Source: Membranipora membranacea | Taxonomy: Eukaryota; Bryozoa; Gymnolaemata; Cheilostomatida; Membraniporidae | Length of the DNA: 64,000 nt | Direction of reading: 5' to 3' | Assembly (NCBI GenBank): GCA_914767715.1 | Contig: OU612075.1 | Location: 9,610,001-9,674,000 of the forward strand | Part shown: positions 22,656 through 36,377 of the stretch, piece by piece | Position numbering within the stretch: position 1 is the first letter of the stretch | Layout of the letters: each line of letters begins with the position of its first letter | Notes under the pieces: generated by a model | Seen by the model: only the letters and a program-made list of their open reading frames with translations | What the model was told of the DNA's origin: nothing | Databases searched by the model: none | Position numbers and translations under genes: made by a program

Positions 22656-22856
22656 GATGCTGGTGGATACCGATGGTGCAAATATGCAGCCAAAGCGGAG
22701 AAACTTTGACATCAAGTTGTGCTTTAAGCAAGGTTTGAACTTTCTTCCAGGTTGTTTTTCGCTATGTAGAAACCTTGCACAAGCTGATTCTGAACCCTGG
22801 CTTTAAATATTCGCTGCTTGAGTTGCATATTTGCACCATTGGTATCGACCAGCACC
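22656..22856. repeat. Long imperfect hairpin (~80-85 nt arms)
   Basis: Arms 22656-22736 and 22770-22856 share GATGCTGGT.GATACC.ATGGTGCAAATATGCA and GTGC..AAGCAAGGTTT in opposite orientation. Related hairpins occur in the other left-arm sub-repeats (near 14577, 15747, 40664, 50992, 52162) and inverted in the right arms. The left hairpin arm is deleted in the first sub-repeat of unit 2 (near 32805). Confidence 0.65.
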
Positions 22857-23770
22857 AAATTCCACAAAGACATCAAAGCTTCAGAAAAACGGATGCTGTG
22901 AAATTCAGGTATTTTATAATGAATTTTCATGTGATTACCAATTCTGTTAACAGGATATGAAGCAACACATCCTGTATCTCAACTGAAAAGTTTCCACGAC
23001 CGATTTTTGTTATTTAGTGAAAATAAACGATTGATGTAAAGGTTTTTGCGCCAACACCTTTACACTGGCAACACCTCAGAATCAAAATACTTCCAATGGG
23101 TGGCCCAAAATCCAGATTTTAACTCCACTACATTGGGGGATGTGTTGCATAGTCTCTCAATCATTTAAAATCATCAGTATCTGTTTTGTGAGCTAGCACA
23201 GAAGCAGCAATTTTTATCAATAGATTCTGGAAGCCAGAAAACCAGCACTTATTTATCTTTCTCTGTACCGCTGGAGACAATTTTAGAAAAAGAAATTGTT
23301 TTTAAACTTGCCTCAGTTTCTCTGTTTTTGCACTCGCATTTGACAAGCATTGTCTAGGGAGTCAGGAGTGGTCTCCAGGTGAAAAATTTACACTCGTGAT
23401 CTGGTAGGTTCACGTGCAGTTCTCGGCACCGAAGGTCATTCCTGATTTGGTACTGGTATGCTATTCATCCTTGCCAGGTCCTAACTGAACGAAACTAAAA
23501 TAACGGAGGTCCAAAATTTCTTTAAACATCCCATATGCAGTAAAAAAGATCTTCAGAATAAAGAGCGCAATGGGTCCCAGTACCTGTACTCTAAAGAGGA
23601 TAACTCTCTCCGCATAGAAGACTTTGACATAGCTTGATTACCTTTGCTGAGTAAGGAACAGGAGATCATATCACAATAATAAAACCTCAATGCTGACGGT
23701 GTGTTTTTAGCAGCTCATATCTGTAACTGCAACAAACAAATCCCAAAAGACCACAAAAAGATCATACACT

Positions 23771-24250
23771 TATTATTTCTTAGAGTCTTGGTGCGGCAAA
23801 TCATTAAGTATGTAACCTGGTATGTTCTACTTACTTCAGAAACCCTTTCATCTTCTCACAGCTAGCAGTAGAGGGATGGCCAACCTCTAATTTGATGTGA
23901 ACATCATTCTTCTTGGTTGGATTTTTACCTACAACCAAGGAATACTCCTTGCTACAACTGCCAGAAATACAAATCAAACATTTAACATCCAGCATACATC
24001 CACTAATACCTGATTCCTTTCTCATTTGGTTATACAACAATCTCTGTTTGTTTAGGTTTGGACCCCAACTGCTTATTTATTTGGTTAGAAGGTGTGCTGC
24101 GTTCGAATATGGTAATATGATTATAATATATAGAGCCGGCATCAACTGGCAACGACAAGATAAATTGTGTGTTTTGAAATTTTAGGCAACCGGTATTCCC
24201 TTACAGTTGCTAAACAATTTTTTGCCGCACTATGACTCTAAGAAATAATA
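23771..24250. mobile_element. Central inverted-repeat element of P2a, full form
   Basis: 480 bp bounded by TATTATTTCTTAGAGTC inverted repeats extending over GTGCGGCAAA. It lies exactly between the palindrome arms, so it may have been the loop around which the arms were duplicated. It contains the Cys-containing exon at 23831-23957. Confidence 0.5.
23831..23957 (-). other. Candidate exon encoding a two-cysteine segment
   Basis: On the minus strand a good acceptor (TTTGTATTTCTGGCAG) is followed by one base and 41 open codons beginning CSKEYSLVVGKNPTKK, containing VHIKLEVGHPSTASCEK and ending GFLK before TAA. The end also reads as a donor (GAA/GTAAGT), so it could be internal or terminal. Codons remain open further upstream to about 24040. 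I do not recognise the domain. It is intact here and at 41838-41964 but has a 23-bp deletion in the three P1-type palindromes. No partner exons identified. Confidence 0.35.
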
Positions 24251-25158
24251 GATATATTTAAGAGCTACAGAAGGGATCATTTTTATTGCATATGGGATGA
24301 GTAAACAGACAGTGGACCTCCCGTATTTAAATCCTGCTTCGCAAGGACCTGCTGAGGATGAATGGCAGGCCAGTACCAAATCAAGAATGACCGTCGGTGC
24401 CGAGAATTGTATTTGGACCTAACAGAACACGAGTCTGCTCCCTAATCTTTGGACCACTCCTGACTCCCTAGATAATGCTTATCAATTGCGAGTGTTAAAA
24501 GCAGAGAAACAGAGGCAAGACACGAAACCGTGTCTTTTTTGGAAATTGTCTCCAGCATAATCTACTGAGAAAAAGAAATAATTATGTGCTTGTTTTTGGC
24601 TTCCGAAATCTGTTGATATAAATTACTGCTTCTGGGCTTCTGGGAGTTTAAAATCTGGATTTTGGACCACCCAGTGGAAGTATTTTGATTCTGAGGTGTT
24701 GCTAGTGTAAAGGTGTTGGCACAAAAACCTTTACATCAAGTGCTCGATTTCAAGCAATAACAAAGCTCGGTCAGTGAAATCTTCCAGTAAAGTGACAGGA
24801 TGTGTTTCTCTACATCCTGTTAACAGAATCGGTAATCACATGACGATTCACCATGAAATACCTGAATTTCACAGCATCCGTTTGTCTGAAGCCTTGATAT
24901 CTATGAGGAATTCGGTGCTGGTCGATACCAACGGTGCAAATATGCATCTCAAGCAGCGAATCTTTAACACCAGGGTTCAGAATCAGCTTGTGCAAGGTTT
25001 CAACATAGCTTGAATAATCTTAAACCTTGCATTAGCACAACCTGATGTCAAATTATCTCCGCTTGGCTGCATATTTGCCCCACCGGTATCCGCCAGCATT
25101 GCATTAGATGAAAATGAACTTTGATCCTTGCCACGTACAAGAGATCTCGCTGATTAAC

Positions 25159-25241
25159 TATAAAAACAGCAGGTCTTGTAACAAGTACTCACAGAGAAGA
25201 AGCACACAGTTAAGATTACAACAAGTCTCAAACACTCACTG
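25159..25241 (+). promoter_or_regulatory. TATA box and noncoding first exon of copy E
   Basis: TATAAAAA at 25159-25166; exon end 25241 before GTGAGT. Confidence 0.65.
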
Positions 25242-25872
25242 GTGAGTTTTAAAAAAAAGATGACAGAAAGATTGAGAAAGAGATTGAAAATATTTACTGT
25301 GAGACTTGCCTAGGGCAAGTACAGTTCATCACATTGACAATAAAAACTCAATGACACACTTTCTTAAATTTGTTGGGCTTTTGTCTTTGTTTATATCTTT
25401 GGATTTATCATGCATCATTTTGTATCTGTGGAAATCCTGTACTTCCTTTTTTTTGAAAAACATATAGCGAATGATGGAGAAAAAGATCAAAAACATTTAC
25501 AGTGAGACTTGCATAGGGCAAATACAGTTTTTTAAGGCGCGCATACATCACTTCGCCAATTAATACTTTTTTATCGTAAACCCCTATGATACTGATAGAT
25601 CAAAATTAATAAATTATTCAATCAAAGACAATGATCAGTCACCTTCATGATAAATTTCCTAGAGGAGGGAAAAGTGATTATTTGCTAGCTGAGGGTACCT
25701 AATGTTAGCTAGTAGTTTGCAAAAAGGCCAACTTTACTCCTGTGAATGCTCTATTCCTATAAAGAAGAACTTTGAGAATGATGCGGTGTTACAACATTCT
25801 CATCTGAGTAGAGCATTCACCTAAACAATAACTATCCTCTCACTATTGTCTATTTTTATATTCACAGTAAAA

Positions 25873-26284
25873 ATGAAGATAATCGCCGCAACAGTTGCAG
25901 TACTCCTGATGGTAGCTGGATTCACCGAGGCACAACAATGCTATGGTCATAAGTAAGTACAGTATTTACTGATATCCTTTATTGTAAAAGGTCTCTAAGA
26001 CCACTTAAATTTTACGTTCATACTAATAATGATTTTTTTTAATTGAATCTAAGTTGATTCACGAAATGATTGAAGATACTTTTGATTTCCACAACTGATA
26101 CACAAGGTTAATAGGAAGTGCTTTGGTTAATTGAAAACTTGTTTGGCTTGATTTCGATGTCGATGTTTGTGTTGATGTTTGTGTTGATGTTGTTGTTGAT
26201 GTTGTATTTGATGTCTTTTTCAGGGACTGCCAATTACCTAGAAGATGTAGCCCCAGAGGATATTGCAGCATGGAGGGGAAGTAA
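25873..26284 (+). CDS. Secreted cysteine-rich amidated peptide precursor, copy E
   Basis: Exons 25873-25952 and 26224-26284; 271-bp intron; 46 residues. The mature part starts QQC, with loops YGHKD, QLPRR and SPRGY and a shorter tail SMEGK-stop, one residue less than copies B and D. It is less basic than B because of the Ser for Arg change after the fourth cysteine. Its upstream region lacks a ~25-bp stretch present before B, D and G, so E and H form a separate lineage. Poly(A) signal 26319-26324. Confidence 0.85.
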
Positions 26285-27677
26285 ATGATACGACTTATAT
26301 TATTGTATTTTCTCAGACAATAAAAAACTTTCTTTGCAAAAGTTAAAAACCATTTTGTTTTTTATACCTCCGTACCAAAACCTAACGTCCATCAATTTGA
26401 CAAAAACAGTGATCAATTATCGTAATAACTCCAAACTCATCGCAGTGAGAAAGTAATTCAAATGGAAATAGAAATAAGTGGAGACTTTCATACATGTGGT
26501 GACACTGTCTACATGTTACAGATGATCACATGAAGTAATATGCCTGAAAACTAACACCAAAATTACAAGAAGAACTCATGCAGATGAATACAAATAAGTT
26601 TGTCTACTCTTGAACAGAGAGGACATAACCCCTTTGAGTATGCCTTATCATATCTTTTATTTTTTGAGGTAATAAAAGGGATATACCGTCACACCATGTC
26701 AACCATTGGCAAATAGAGCGTAACTAACATACACATTTATCAGACTTTGGAGAGCAAAATATCGTATTTTAAGCAAGTTTTGACAATTTGTGTATTTTTT
26801 TTGTAACTAATAATCGTTTCTTTTTCTTTCACTTTAAAAATGTGCAAAATAGTAGCCACAAATGAGGTTTTCTTGGTATTTTGGTATTAAGGTATTCCTC
26901 TCCAATTATAAAATGGGGCCAAGTCACATGCTGGAATGTACTGCATTAGATTAAAAGAAACAAAATGCTAAAAAATGTTCAAGTCAAAAACATATAAGTT
27001 CCACTGGAGCTCTCTGGTTCAACCTCTAGGCATCATTTCTGCTATGTATGACGTTCTATCTTAGAAGGACAACATGGCTAGCTGATAATGACTGGTATGT
27101 TTCTCATCCAAAAATAGCAGGACAACTGATGTATCATTCATTATAACTAGGGGCTGGGAGGAGTTGCATAAGTGGCAATGGTATGGGTAGAGGTACTGCC
27201 TAAGGTGGGCAAAAATCTGTGTAATCCTACTGCGATAAATAAGAGAGTGAAGCATACATGTCAACAGCTCCAAATATGAAAGGAAACATAAAAGTGCAAG
27301 TTTCACGAGCATCTGGGAAACACCATACTGTGATCAATGGAATAAACATAAATATGGCCATATATATTTTACTAAAACGAATCAGAAGATTCCACCAATG
27401 GGTTTCTACTGCTCTGAATTCATTTGGCTTTTGGATTTGTCTTTTCCTCCTATACCAACAGAGCTTCACGAGATATTTGATCTAAAAGTATGACATTTTT
27501 AACAATGCACCGTATAATGTTACACAGTAGCTGATTATCTGCCCACATAAGCGTAAGCAGTGCAAAAAGAATTTCAGTTACATGCTAAAAAATGAATGGA
27601 ACGACCCTCTACGCCAATAAAATATATTGACAAGAGATCTCTGGTTGGTTTGGTCATAAATATACAATGAGGACTGG

Positions 27678-27741
27678 TATAAGAGTCAGGCCTCGGCCCT
27701 GCCAGTTAGCATTATCTGCATTTGAAGCTTACAGCATAAAG
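27678..27741 (+). promoter_or_regulatory. TATA box and 5' UTR of signal exon K3
   Basis: TATAAG at 27678-27683. Confidence 0.55.
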
Positions 27742-27784
27742 ATGAATTCTTTTGTCGCTGTTTTGCTCGCTGCAGGAATTTCAG
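27742..27784 (+). CDS. Orphan lectin-type signal-peptide exon K3
   Basis: 43 nt, MNSFVAVLLAAGIS plus one base, GTAAGT donor; follows gene E. No downstream lectin exon seen. Confidence 0.55.
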
Positions 27785-30760
27785 GTAAGTGAAATAGATT
27801 GTATATATAATAATAATATATAATTATAATATATTCCGTTATTTTGTCAATCTATCTGATCTCTTGCTTTCTTAGCCTCCCATCTTATCTATAATATTTG
27901 GATCTGTAGATTGAGCTTCATTCCTCGCATTTATTGCGGTGGGCGTACAAAGTTTTCCCCAAATTAGAAGGCAGGGCCAGTACATGGCAGGAGTTACACC
28001 ATCGTAGCCAACATCAATAGAAAATGCTGCCCTCATTTATTTATAGCCAAAATATAGTTCTAGGTTACAATAAGTCAACCCAAAAAAAATTTGACCTTCT
28101 TTGCATTATTATTTTGTATGGATGAGCCAGTTGAACCATCCATCCATACTTGTACTAATTAGACTTTTTTCTGCATCATTTACCCCCTTATGTCATACTT
28201 TTCATACTTTTCCAGGTTGTCTTTTCCCAGGGTGAAATATTCTCCCTGGTGTTTTATTCTACCTCCTTGAAAATTGCTGTCTAGAAATTGACTTTAATAA
28301 GCATGGAATTTCTGAAATCAACTTGTGTATTTCTTGTGTAATTCTGGGTGGAATAAGGATTGATTTTTCCGGTATTCAAATATCTAGGGTGAAAATCTCC
28401 AGGGTGTAATCAACCCAATTATCTCAATTTGAAATCATAAAATCCGGGGTCATTTACTACCCCTAGAAAACCGTCCCAATCGCCGCGCGGAAATTACCCG
28501 GAGAAAACTGAAAAAGCCAAGGAAAAACCAAGAATACACCATGGAAAATTTCTTAAATATTCCAGTATTTTTCCGGGTTGCAGACATGCATAGTGGCAGA
28601 CATCAGCTACCACCACTTTTTGAGCTTCAGTGAAATTAAAGTTTATATAAAGACTCTTATAGCGGGTCAGTTTCTAGACTGGGCTTCAGTCCAACAACAA
28701 CAAACCGAACCCAATCAGCCAATCAAAACCAAAGCGCAAGCACATTTGAGATAATTTGGTTTTTATAGATCCAGAGTTCTGTCAGTGATCTCGTACGCAG
28801 CACCAAGTTGGTTCCCATACTTATCAAAAGGGGACAAAGAGATTCTTGAATGACTACAGAAGTTATGTCTCAGGGTTATTTTGCCATGGTTAGAACATTA
28901 TGATGAGCGTCTTGTAGCATTAAATTTAACAGAACTAAGTGTTTTTCTGGACATATGCTGCCTAAAGTATGTCAATAATGTGAGAAAGAACACCAGCCAT
29001 CCAAATCACCATCATATACATCACCTAGCAACAAATGACAGGCACCATCATAAAACAACGACCCTCCCTAAATCCAATACTGCTCTTTGCAGAAAAAGCC
29101 TTTTTTATAAATACTCATAAATACGTCAATGTCTTCTTATTGCTTCTTTTGTTTTTTTGTTTTTTTCACATGGTCTTATTTGCTTCATGCATTGATCGGT
29201 GGTTAATAAAAGTTCATAATATATTCAGAAATGCACAATAGTGATACATGAGTAGATAACACCACAGAAGCAATATCCAAAACAACCAATAACACAGACA
29301 AGGCTCCATTGTTGAAACGTATGTGTAATAAACAGAATTTGCCTTCCGTTTTCCCGAAAGACTCGGCCATTGCCCTCGAGAGAATAACAAGCAAGCTAAC
29401 TCTGAAGATTACGAATACCTAGCACTCTGAAATTCTACCAGCGATTAGAGTTCCATGTGAAGTGATTGATGCGCTGTTGCAAATTTAAACCCAAAGCATG
29501 CTATAATTTTTATAAATCCAGGCAAGTAAGTTATATTGAAAGTGGTTGGGCATTACAAATTTGATAAGGTATTTATGTTTTATACAGCTAAATTATTTGG
29601 AATTAGCATGTTGTTAAGATTTACTGCAGCAAAAACTTCAAAGTTTAAAACCCAGACAGGGCGAAGATCAGACTCAATTGCTTGTGCTTATGAACATAGT
29701 TAATTAATACTAAACTTTTAGATCAACAGTTTGGAAATTAGCAAAGTTAGAACTCAATTTATTTACTTAAGACTTGCAAAAACTAGAGTTGACTCTCATT
29801 TTTGAAATAATGAAAAAGGAAAAATATAAGTCAAAAATATAGAACAAATACCAAAAATTAGTCAGCTAACAAACCTGTGCTGGTTTGTGGCTCAGGGTGA
29901 ACTGGTTTAACATGTTTTACCAATCCAGCTTTTATACCAGAAAAATATTCTCGAATAATCGAAAATCTGCTTTAAAACACGTGTTGTGCGGAGAAAAATT
30001 GCAAGCGGATTTTATTCGAGCTGAGAAAATGCAAGGTACCACTAGGTGCAGATGGTCAAGTAAATCCATAAAGTTATTAATTAGTATTATGAAACATGAT
30101 GATTCGGACATTAAGTTAAACCATACAGATGACCGCCCTGTTGACCAGAAAGGCGTATTAATTATAATTATGCAGCAGATTTATTTTGCACCGGACAGAG
30201 AAAGGTAATCCTCTCGGAAAACCCAAAAGTAAGGGCATTTATGGGGTGTGGAAATGGTTTTTTTTTTTGACAAATGGGCTTGACAATTGGTAAAAACAAG
30301 AACAAAAACAAGAGCTAGCGAGGAGCAAAGGGTGAAATTTAGGTCACAGAAAAACTTGGAAAAATTAGCTTGGGGTGAAAATTGTTTCAAATGAATTTTG
30401 CTGTCCATGATGTTTACAGTTATGTTTCCATGTGAAATTATTTGCTATGCTGCAGAGGTTAGGCAGTACCCAGATGGAGAGCGGACAACTCCAACTAAAG
30501 GCTCAAATTCGAGCTCAAAAGTTTGTTTTATTGTTTTCCTATTCTCTCTCATTTTGATGATTAATATAGAAGTCTTTGTTTTCTTCTATTTGAATGCTTT
30601 TCTATTTTATACTCGCTCACCTGCCTGAGAATGGAAACGTGAATACACTTTCACGGCTTTTGTTAAATAAGTTGATGCTATGAAGAACAAAATGCGTTTA
30701 TCTTTTGCAAAGAAGGTTTTTTATTGTCTGTGAAAAAACAATAATAAATAAGTCACATTC

Positions 30761-31164
30761 TCACTTTCCTGGTACTCTGCAATATCCTCTGGGGCTACAC
30801 ATTTGAGGTGCTGTGCAGTGGCTGAAAAGAACATCAAATGAGATGGAATTATACAGACATGGAAGAGCTGCGCCAAAATTCATGCGTGCGAATACTAAAG
30901 TTTTTAATCAACCGAAGCACATCCTATTTACCTTGTGAATCTGTTATGGAAATCAAAAGAAGCTTCAATCATTTCGTGAATCAATTCAAATTCAATTAAA
31001 AAAATCATCATTAGTACCAATGTAAAATTTAATTGGTCCTAGAAGCCGTTTACAATAAAGAATGTCAGTAAATAATGGACTTACTGATGGCCATCGCACT
31101 TTTTTGCCTCGGTGAATCCGGCTGCCATCAGGAGTACTGCAACTGTTGCGGCAATTATCTTCAT
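30761..31164 (-). CDS. Secreted cysteine-rich amidated peptide precursor, copy F
   Basis: Signal exon 31085-31164, mature exon 30761-30821, 263-bp intron. Loops DGHHH, TAPQM, SPRGY; tail RVPGK-stop. It differs from copy C only in keeping Arg in the third loop. Poly(A) signal 30720-30725. Confidence 0.85.
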
Positions 31165-31670
31165 TTTTACTGTGAATATAAAAACAGACAACAGCATCAT
31201 GATAGTTATCGTTTACATGACTACCCTGCTCAGATGAAAATGTTGTAACACCACATCGACTAGCAGGAGTTTAACATGGTACTTAGTTCTACCTTAGAGG
31301 AATAGAGGAATACAGCATTCACAGGAGTAAAGTTGGCCTTTTTGCCCATTTGTTATAGTGGACATTGATGCTAGCTCACATTGAGTCAACCCAGAACTTG
31401 CAGAACTAAACAGTAGTTACTACTCATCACTCAACTAAGCAATTCACCATGGAGAAGACTGATAATTGTTTTGACCAATGATTTGATTGATCAATTGATT
31501 GATTGATTGATTTAATTCTGTCGCTAACATATAAGCCTGAGTTTAGTGCAGTGTGTCAATAAGTTTTCATGTGCATTAAAAACTGTCTTTGCCCTAGGCA
31601 AGTCTCACTGTTAATGTTTTCGATCTTTTTCTCAATCGTACGCTATTATGTTTTTCACAAATCAACTTAC

Positions 31671-31755
31671 CAGTGAGTGTGAGATACTTGTTGTAGACTT
31701 TACTTTGTGTTTCTTCTTCTCTGTGAGTACTTGTTACAGGACCTGCTGTTTTATA
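31671..31755 (-). promoter_or_regulatory. TATA box and noncoding first exon of copy F
   Basis: TATAAAA on the minus strand (31749-31755); exon end 31671 before GTAAGT. Confidence 0.65.
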
Positions 31756-34700
31756 GTTAATCAGCAAGCAATTCTGAGGTTAATGTTGTTGTGCTTCAGT
31801 TGCTTGTTTTCACTTTTGGGTATACCAGCACATCACCAGCACATCATCAGCTAAAATACCAGATACCCAGATACAAGAGTGAGTTGTTGATCCGATCCAA
31901 TACCACATTGACGTTAAAGAGGTTGCATACAATCGGATGTTGTGAGAGCCAGGTTTTTCGTGGCTACTGATTCTGTCAACAGGATATAGAGAAACACATC
32001 CTGTCACTAAACTGCAAAATTCACAAGACCGATTTTTGCTATTGTGTGAAATTGAGCGCTTGATGTAAAGGTTTTTGCGCCAACACCTTTACACTGGCAA
32101 CACCTCAGAATCAAAATACTTCCAAAGGGTGGCCTGAAATCCAGATTTTGAACTCTACAGCATTGAGGGATATGTTGCATTGTCTCTCAATCATTTTAAA
32201 TCATCAGTATCTGTTTTGTGAGCTAGCACAGTAGCAGTAATTTCTATCAATAGATTCTGGAACCCAGAAAACCAGCAATTTTCTCCGTAGGTTTTTATTT
32301 TTAAATGTTTATTGACAAGCAATCTTCATCATTAAAATGATGTTCTTCCTATTGTGCCAAGATAAAACAAACATTAATAAATATGGAATAAATAAATAGC
32401 GAAGAAATATGGAAGATAGAGACTAACAATGAAAATGGTTATGTCTTAGACATGTAATGCATTATTTAGGGGGTCAGGAGTGGTCGAAAGATTAGGATGC
32501 GGACTCGTGTTCTGTTAGGTCCAAATACCATTCTCGGCACCGACGGTCATTCTTGATTTGGTACTGGCATGCCATTCATCCTCAGCAGGTCCTTGCGGAG
32601 CAGGATTTAAATACGGGAGGTCCACTGTCTGTTTACACATCCCACATGCAGTAAAAATGATCCCCTCTGCAGCTCTTCGATAAAGTGTGCAATGGGTCCC
32701 AGTACCTGTACTCTATAGAGGATAACTCTCTCCTTAAAGAAGACTTTGACATAGCTTGATCGCCTTTGCTGAGTAAGGAAATAGAGATCATATCGCAATA
32801 ATAAACATTTATGCAAGCTTTGAATTTTCTTCAAGGTTGTTTTTCTCTATGTAGTAACCTTGCACAAGCTGATTCTGAACCCTGGTGTTAAAGATTCGCT
32901 GCTTGAGATGCATATTTGCATCGTTGGTATCGACCAGCACCGAATTCCTCATAGATATCAAAGCTTCAGACAAACGGATGCTGTGAAATTCAGGTATTTT
33001 ATAATGAATTGTCATGTGATTACCAGTTCTGTTAACAGGATATGGAGCAACACATCCTGTATCTCAACTGAAAAGTGTCCATGACCGATTTTCGTTATTT
33101 AGTGAAAATAAACTTGATGTAAAGGTTTTTGCGCCAACACCTTTACACTGGCAACACCTCAAAATCAAAATACTTCCAATGGGTGGCCCAAAATCCAGAT
33201 TTTAAACTCCACTGCATTGATGGATATGTTGCACAGACTCTCGATCATTTTAAATCATCAGTATCTGTTTTGTGAGCTAGCACAGGAGCAGTAATTTCTA
33301 TCAATAGATTATGGAAGCCAGAAAACCAGCACTTATATATTTTTCTCTGTACCGCTGGAGACAATTTTAGAAAAAGAAATTGTTGCTAAACTTGCCTCAG
33401 TTTCTCTGTTTTTGCACTCGCATTTGACAAGCATTGTTTAGGGAGTCTGGAGTAGTCTCGAGGTGAAAAGTTTAAACTCGTGATCTGTTAGGTCCAAGAT
33501 CAGTTCTCGGCACCGAAGGACATTCCTGATTTGGTACTGGTATGCCATTCATCCTCGCAAGGTCCTTGCTGAGCGGAACTAAAATAACAGAGGTCCACTA
33601 AGTCTATACACATCCCACATGCAGTAAAAATGATCTCCTCTGCAGCTGTTCAATATATAGAGCACAATGGTTCCCTGTACCTGTATTCTATAGAGGATAA
33701 CTCTCTCCGCAAAGAAGACTTTGACATAGCACGATCGCTTTTGCTGATTAAAGGGAATAGAGATCATATCAAACAAATCTCAAAAGACTACACAACATGC
33801 ATACACTCTCTTGTACAAGACAAGGATCAAAGTTCTTTTTCATCTGATATGATGCTGGTGGATACCGATGATGCAAATATGCAGCCAAAGCGGAGAAACT
33901 TTGACATCAAGTTGTGCTTTATGCAAGGTTTGAACTTTCTTCCAGGTTTTTTTTACGCTATGTAGAAACCTTGCACAAGCTGATTCTGAACCCTGGTGTT
34001 AAAGATTCGCTGCTTGAGATGCGTATTTGCACCGTTGGTATCGACCAGCACAGAATTCCTCATAGATATCAAAGCTCCAGACAAACGGATGCTGTGAAAT
34101 TCAGGTATTTTATAATGAATTGTCATGTGATTACCAATTCTGTTAACTGGATATGGAGCAACACATCCTGTATCTCAACTGAAAAGTTTCCACGACCGAT
34201 TTTGTTATTAAGTGAAAATAAACGATTGATGTAAAGGTTCTTGCACCAACACCTTTACACTGGCAACACCTCAGAATCAAAATACTTCCAAAGGGTGGCC
34301 TGAAATCCAGATTTTGAACTCTACAGCATTGAGGGATATGTTGCATTGTCTCTCAATCATTTTAAATCATCAGTATCTGTTTTGTGAGTTGGCACAGAAG
34401 CAGTAATTTCTATCAATAAATTCTGGAAGCCAGAAAACCAGCACTTTTTTATTTTTCTCTGTACCGCTGGCGACTATTTTAGAAAAAGAAATTGTTTCTA
34501 AACTTTCCTCAGTTTCTCTGTTTTTGCACTCGCATTTGACAAGCATTGTCTAGGGAGTCAGGAGTGGTCTCCAGGTGAAAAGTTTAGACTCGTGATCTGT
34601 TAGGTCCAAGATCAGTTCTCGGCACCGGAGATCATTCCTGATTTGGTACTGGTATGCCATTCATCCTTGCCAGGTCCTAACTGAACGGAACTAAAATAAC

Positions 34701-34966
34701 GGAGGTCCAAAATTTCTTTAAACATCCCATATTCAGTAAAAATGATCTTAAATATAAAGAGCGCAATGGGTCCCAGTACCTGTACTCTATAGAATATAAC
34801 TCTCTCCGCATAGAAGACTTTGACATAGCTTGATCACCTTTACTGAGTAAGGAAATAGAGATCATATCACAATAATAAAACCTCAATGCTGACGGTGTGT
34901 TTTTAGCAGCTCATATCTGTAACTGCAACAAACAAATCCCAAAAGACCACAAAAAAATCATACACT

Positions 34967-35403
34967 TATTATTTCTTAGAGTTTTGGTGCGGCAAATCAT
35001 TAAGTATGTAACCTGGTTTGTTGTACTTACTTCAGAAACACTTTCATCTTCTCACAGCTAGCAGTAAAGGGTTGGCCAACCTCTAATTTGATGTGAACAT
35101 CATTATTCTTGGTTGGTTTTTTACCTACAACTGCCAGAAAAATAAATCAAACATTTAACATCCAGCATACATCCACTAATACCAAATTCCTTTCTCATTT
35201 GGTTATACAACAATCTTTGTTTGTTTAGGTTTGGACCCCAACTGCTTGTTTATTTGGTTGGAAGGTAATATGATTATAATATATAGAGCCGGCATCAACT
35301 GGCAACGACAAGATAAATTGTGTGTTTTGAAATTTTAGGCAACAGCTATTCCCTTACAGTTGCTGAACAATTTTTTGCTGCACTATGACTCTAAGAAATA
35401 ATA
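34967..35403. mobile_element. Central inverted-repeat element of P1b, deleted form
   Basis: Same 23-bp deletion in the Cys exon relic as at 16864-17300. Confidence 0.5.
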
Positions 35404-36292
35404 GAAATATTGCAGAGCTACAGAGGGGATCATTTTTATTGCATGTGGGATGAGTAAACAGACAGTGGACCTCTCTTATTTAAATCCTGCTTCGCAAGGA
35501 CCTGGTGAGGATGAATGGCCTGCCAGTACCAAATCAAGAATGACCGTCGGTGCCGAGAATTGCATTCGGACCTAACAGAACACGTGTCTGCTCCCTAATC
35601 TTTCGACCACTCCTGACCCCCTAAATATTAAATAATGCTTATCAATTGCGAGTGCAAACAGCAGAGAAACAGAGGCAAGACACGAAACCATGTCTGTTTT
35701 GGAAATTGTCTCCAGCATAACCTACTGAGAAAAAGAAATATGTGCTTGTTTTTGGCTTCCAGAATCTATCGATAGAAATTACTGCTTCTGGGCTAGCTCA
35801 CGAAACAGATACTGATGATTTAAAATGATTGAGAGACTATGCAACATATCCCCCAATGTAGTGGAGTTTAAAATCTGGATTTTGGACCACCCAGTGGAAG
35901 TATTTTGATTCTGAGGTGTTGCTAGTGTAAAGGTGTTGGCGCAAAAACCTTAACATCAAGTGCTCGATTTCACGCAATAACGCAGCTCGGTCATGGAAAT
36001 TTCCAGTAGAGTGACAGTGATATCTAAGAAGAGTTCAGTGCTGGTATATACCAACAGTGCAAATATGCATCTCAAGCTGCACATCTTTAACGCCAGGGTT
36101 CAGAATCAGCTTGTGCAAGGTTTCAACATAGAGAAAAATATCTTGAAGAATCTTAAACCTTGCATTAGTACAACCTGATGTCAAAGTATCTCCGCTTGGG
36201 CTGCATATTTGCCCCACTGGTATCCGCCAGCATTGCATTAGATGAAAATAAACTTTGATCCTTGCCACGTACAAGAGATCTCGCTGATTAAC

Positions 36293-36377
36293 TATAAAAA
36301 CAGCAGGTCTTGTAACAAGTACTCACAGAGAAGAAGCACACAGAGTTAAGATTACAACAAGTCTGAAACACTCACTG
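36293..36377 (+). promoter_or_regulatory. TATA box and noncoding first exon of copy G
   Basis: TATAAAAA at 36293-36300; exon end 36377 before GTAAGT. Confidence 0.65.

Larger units (their letters stand above)
22350..25250. repeat. Palindrome P2a
   Basis: The left arm (22350-23770) has a single sub-repeat plus a partial one; the right arm (24250-25250) is inverted and ends in the promoter of gene E. Unlike P1, no minus-strand peptide gene flanks the left arm: the arm starts abruptly at CCCACATGCAGTAAAAATG. Confidence 0.7.
10081..28201. repeat. Higher-order repeat unit 1 (18,121 bp)
   Basis: Begins at the TCATACTTTTCCAGG block. Contents in order: gene-poor block, peptide gene C (-), palindrome P1a, gene D (+), signal exon K2, spacer, palindrome P2a, gene E (+), signal exon K3. 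The next start of the same block is at 28202. Confidence 0.9.

Noticed and set aside
27742-30210. Joining a signal exon K to the CCAGGGTGAAATATTC block as the next exon
   Set aside because: Both candidate acceptors there give a stop within a few codons when joined in phase 1.
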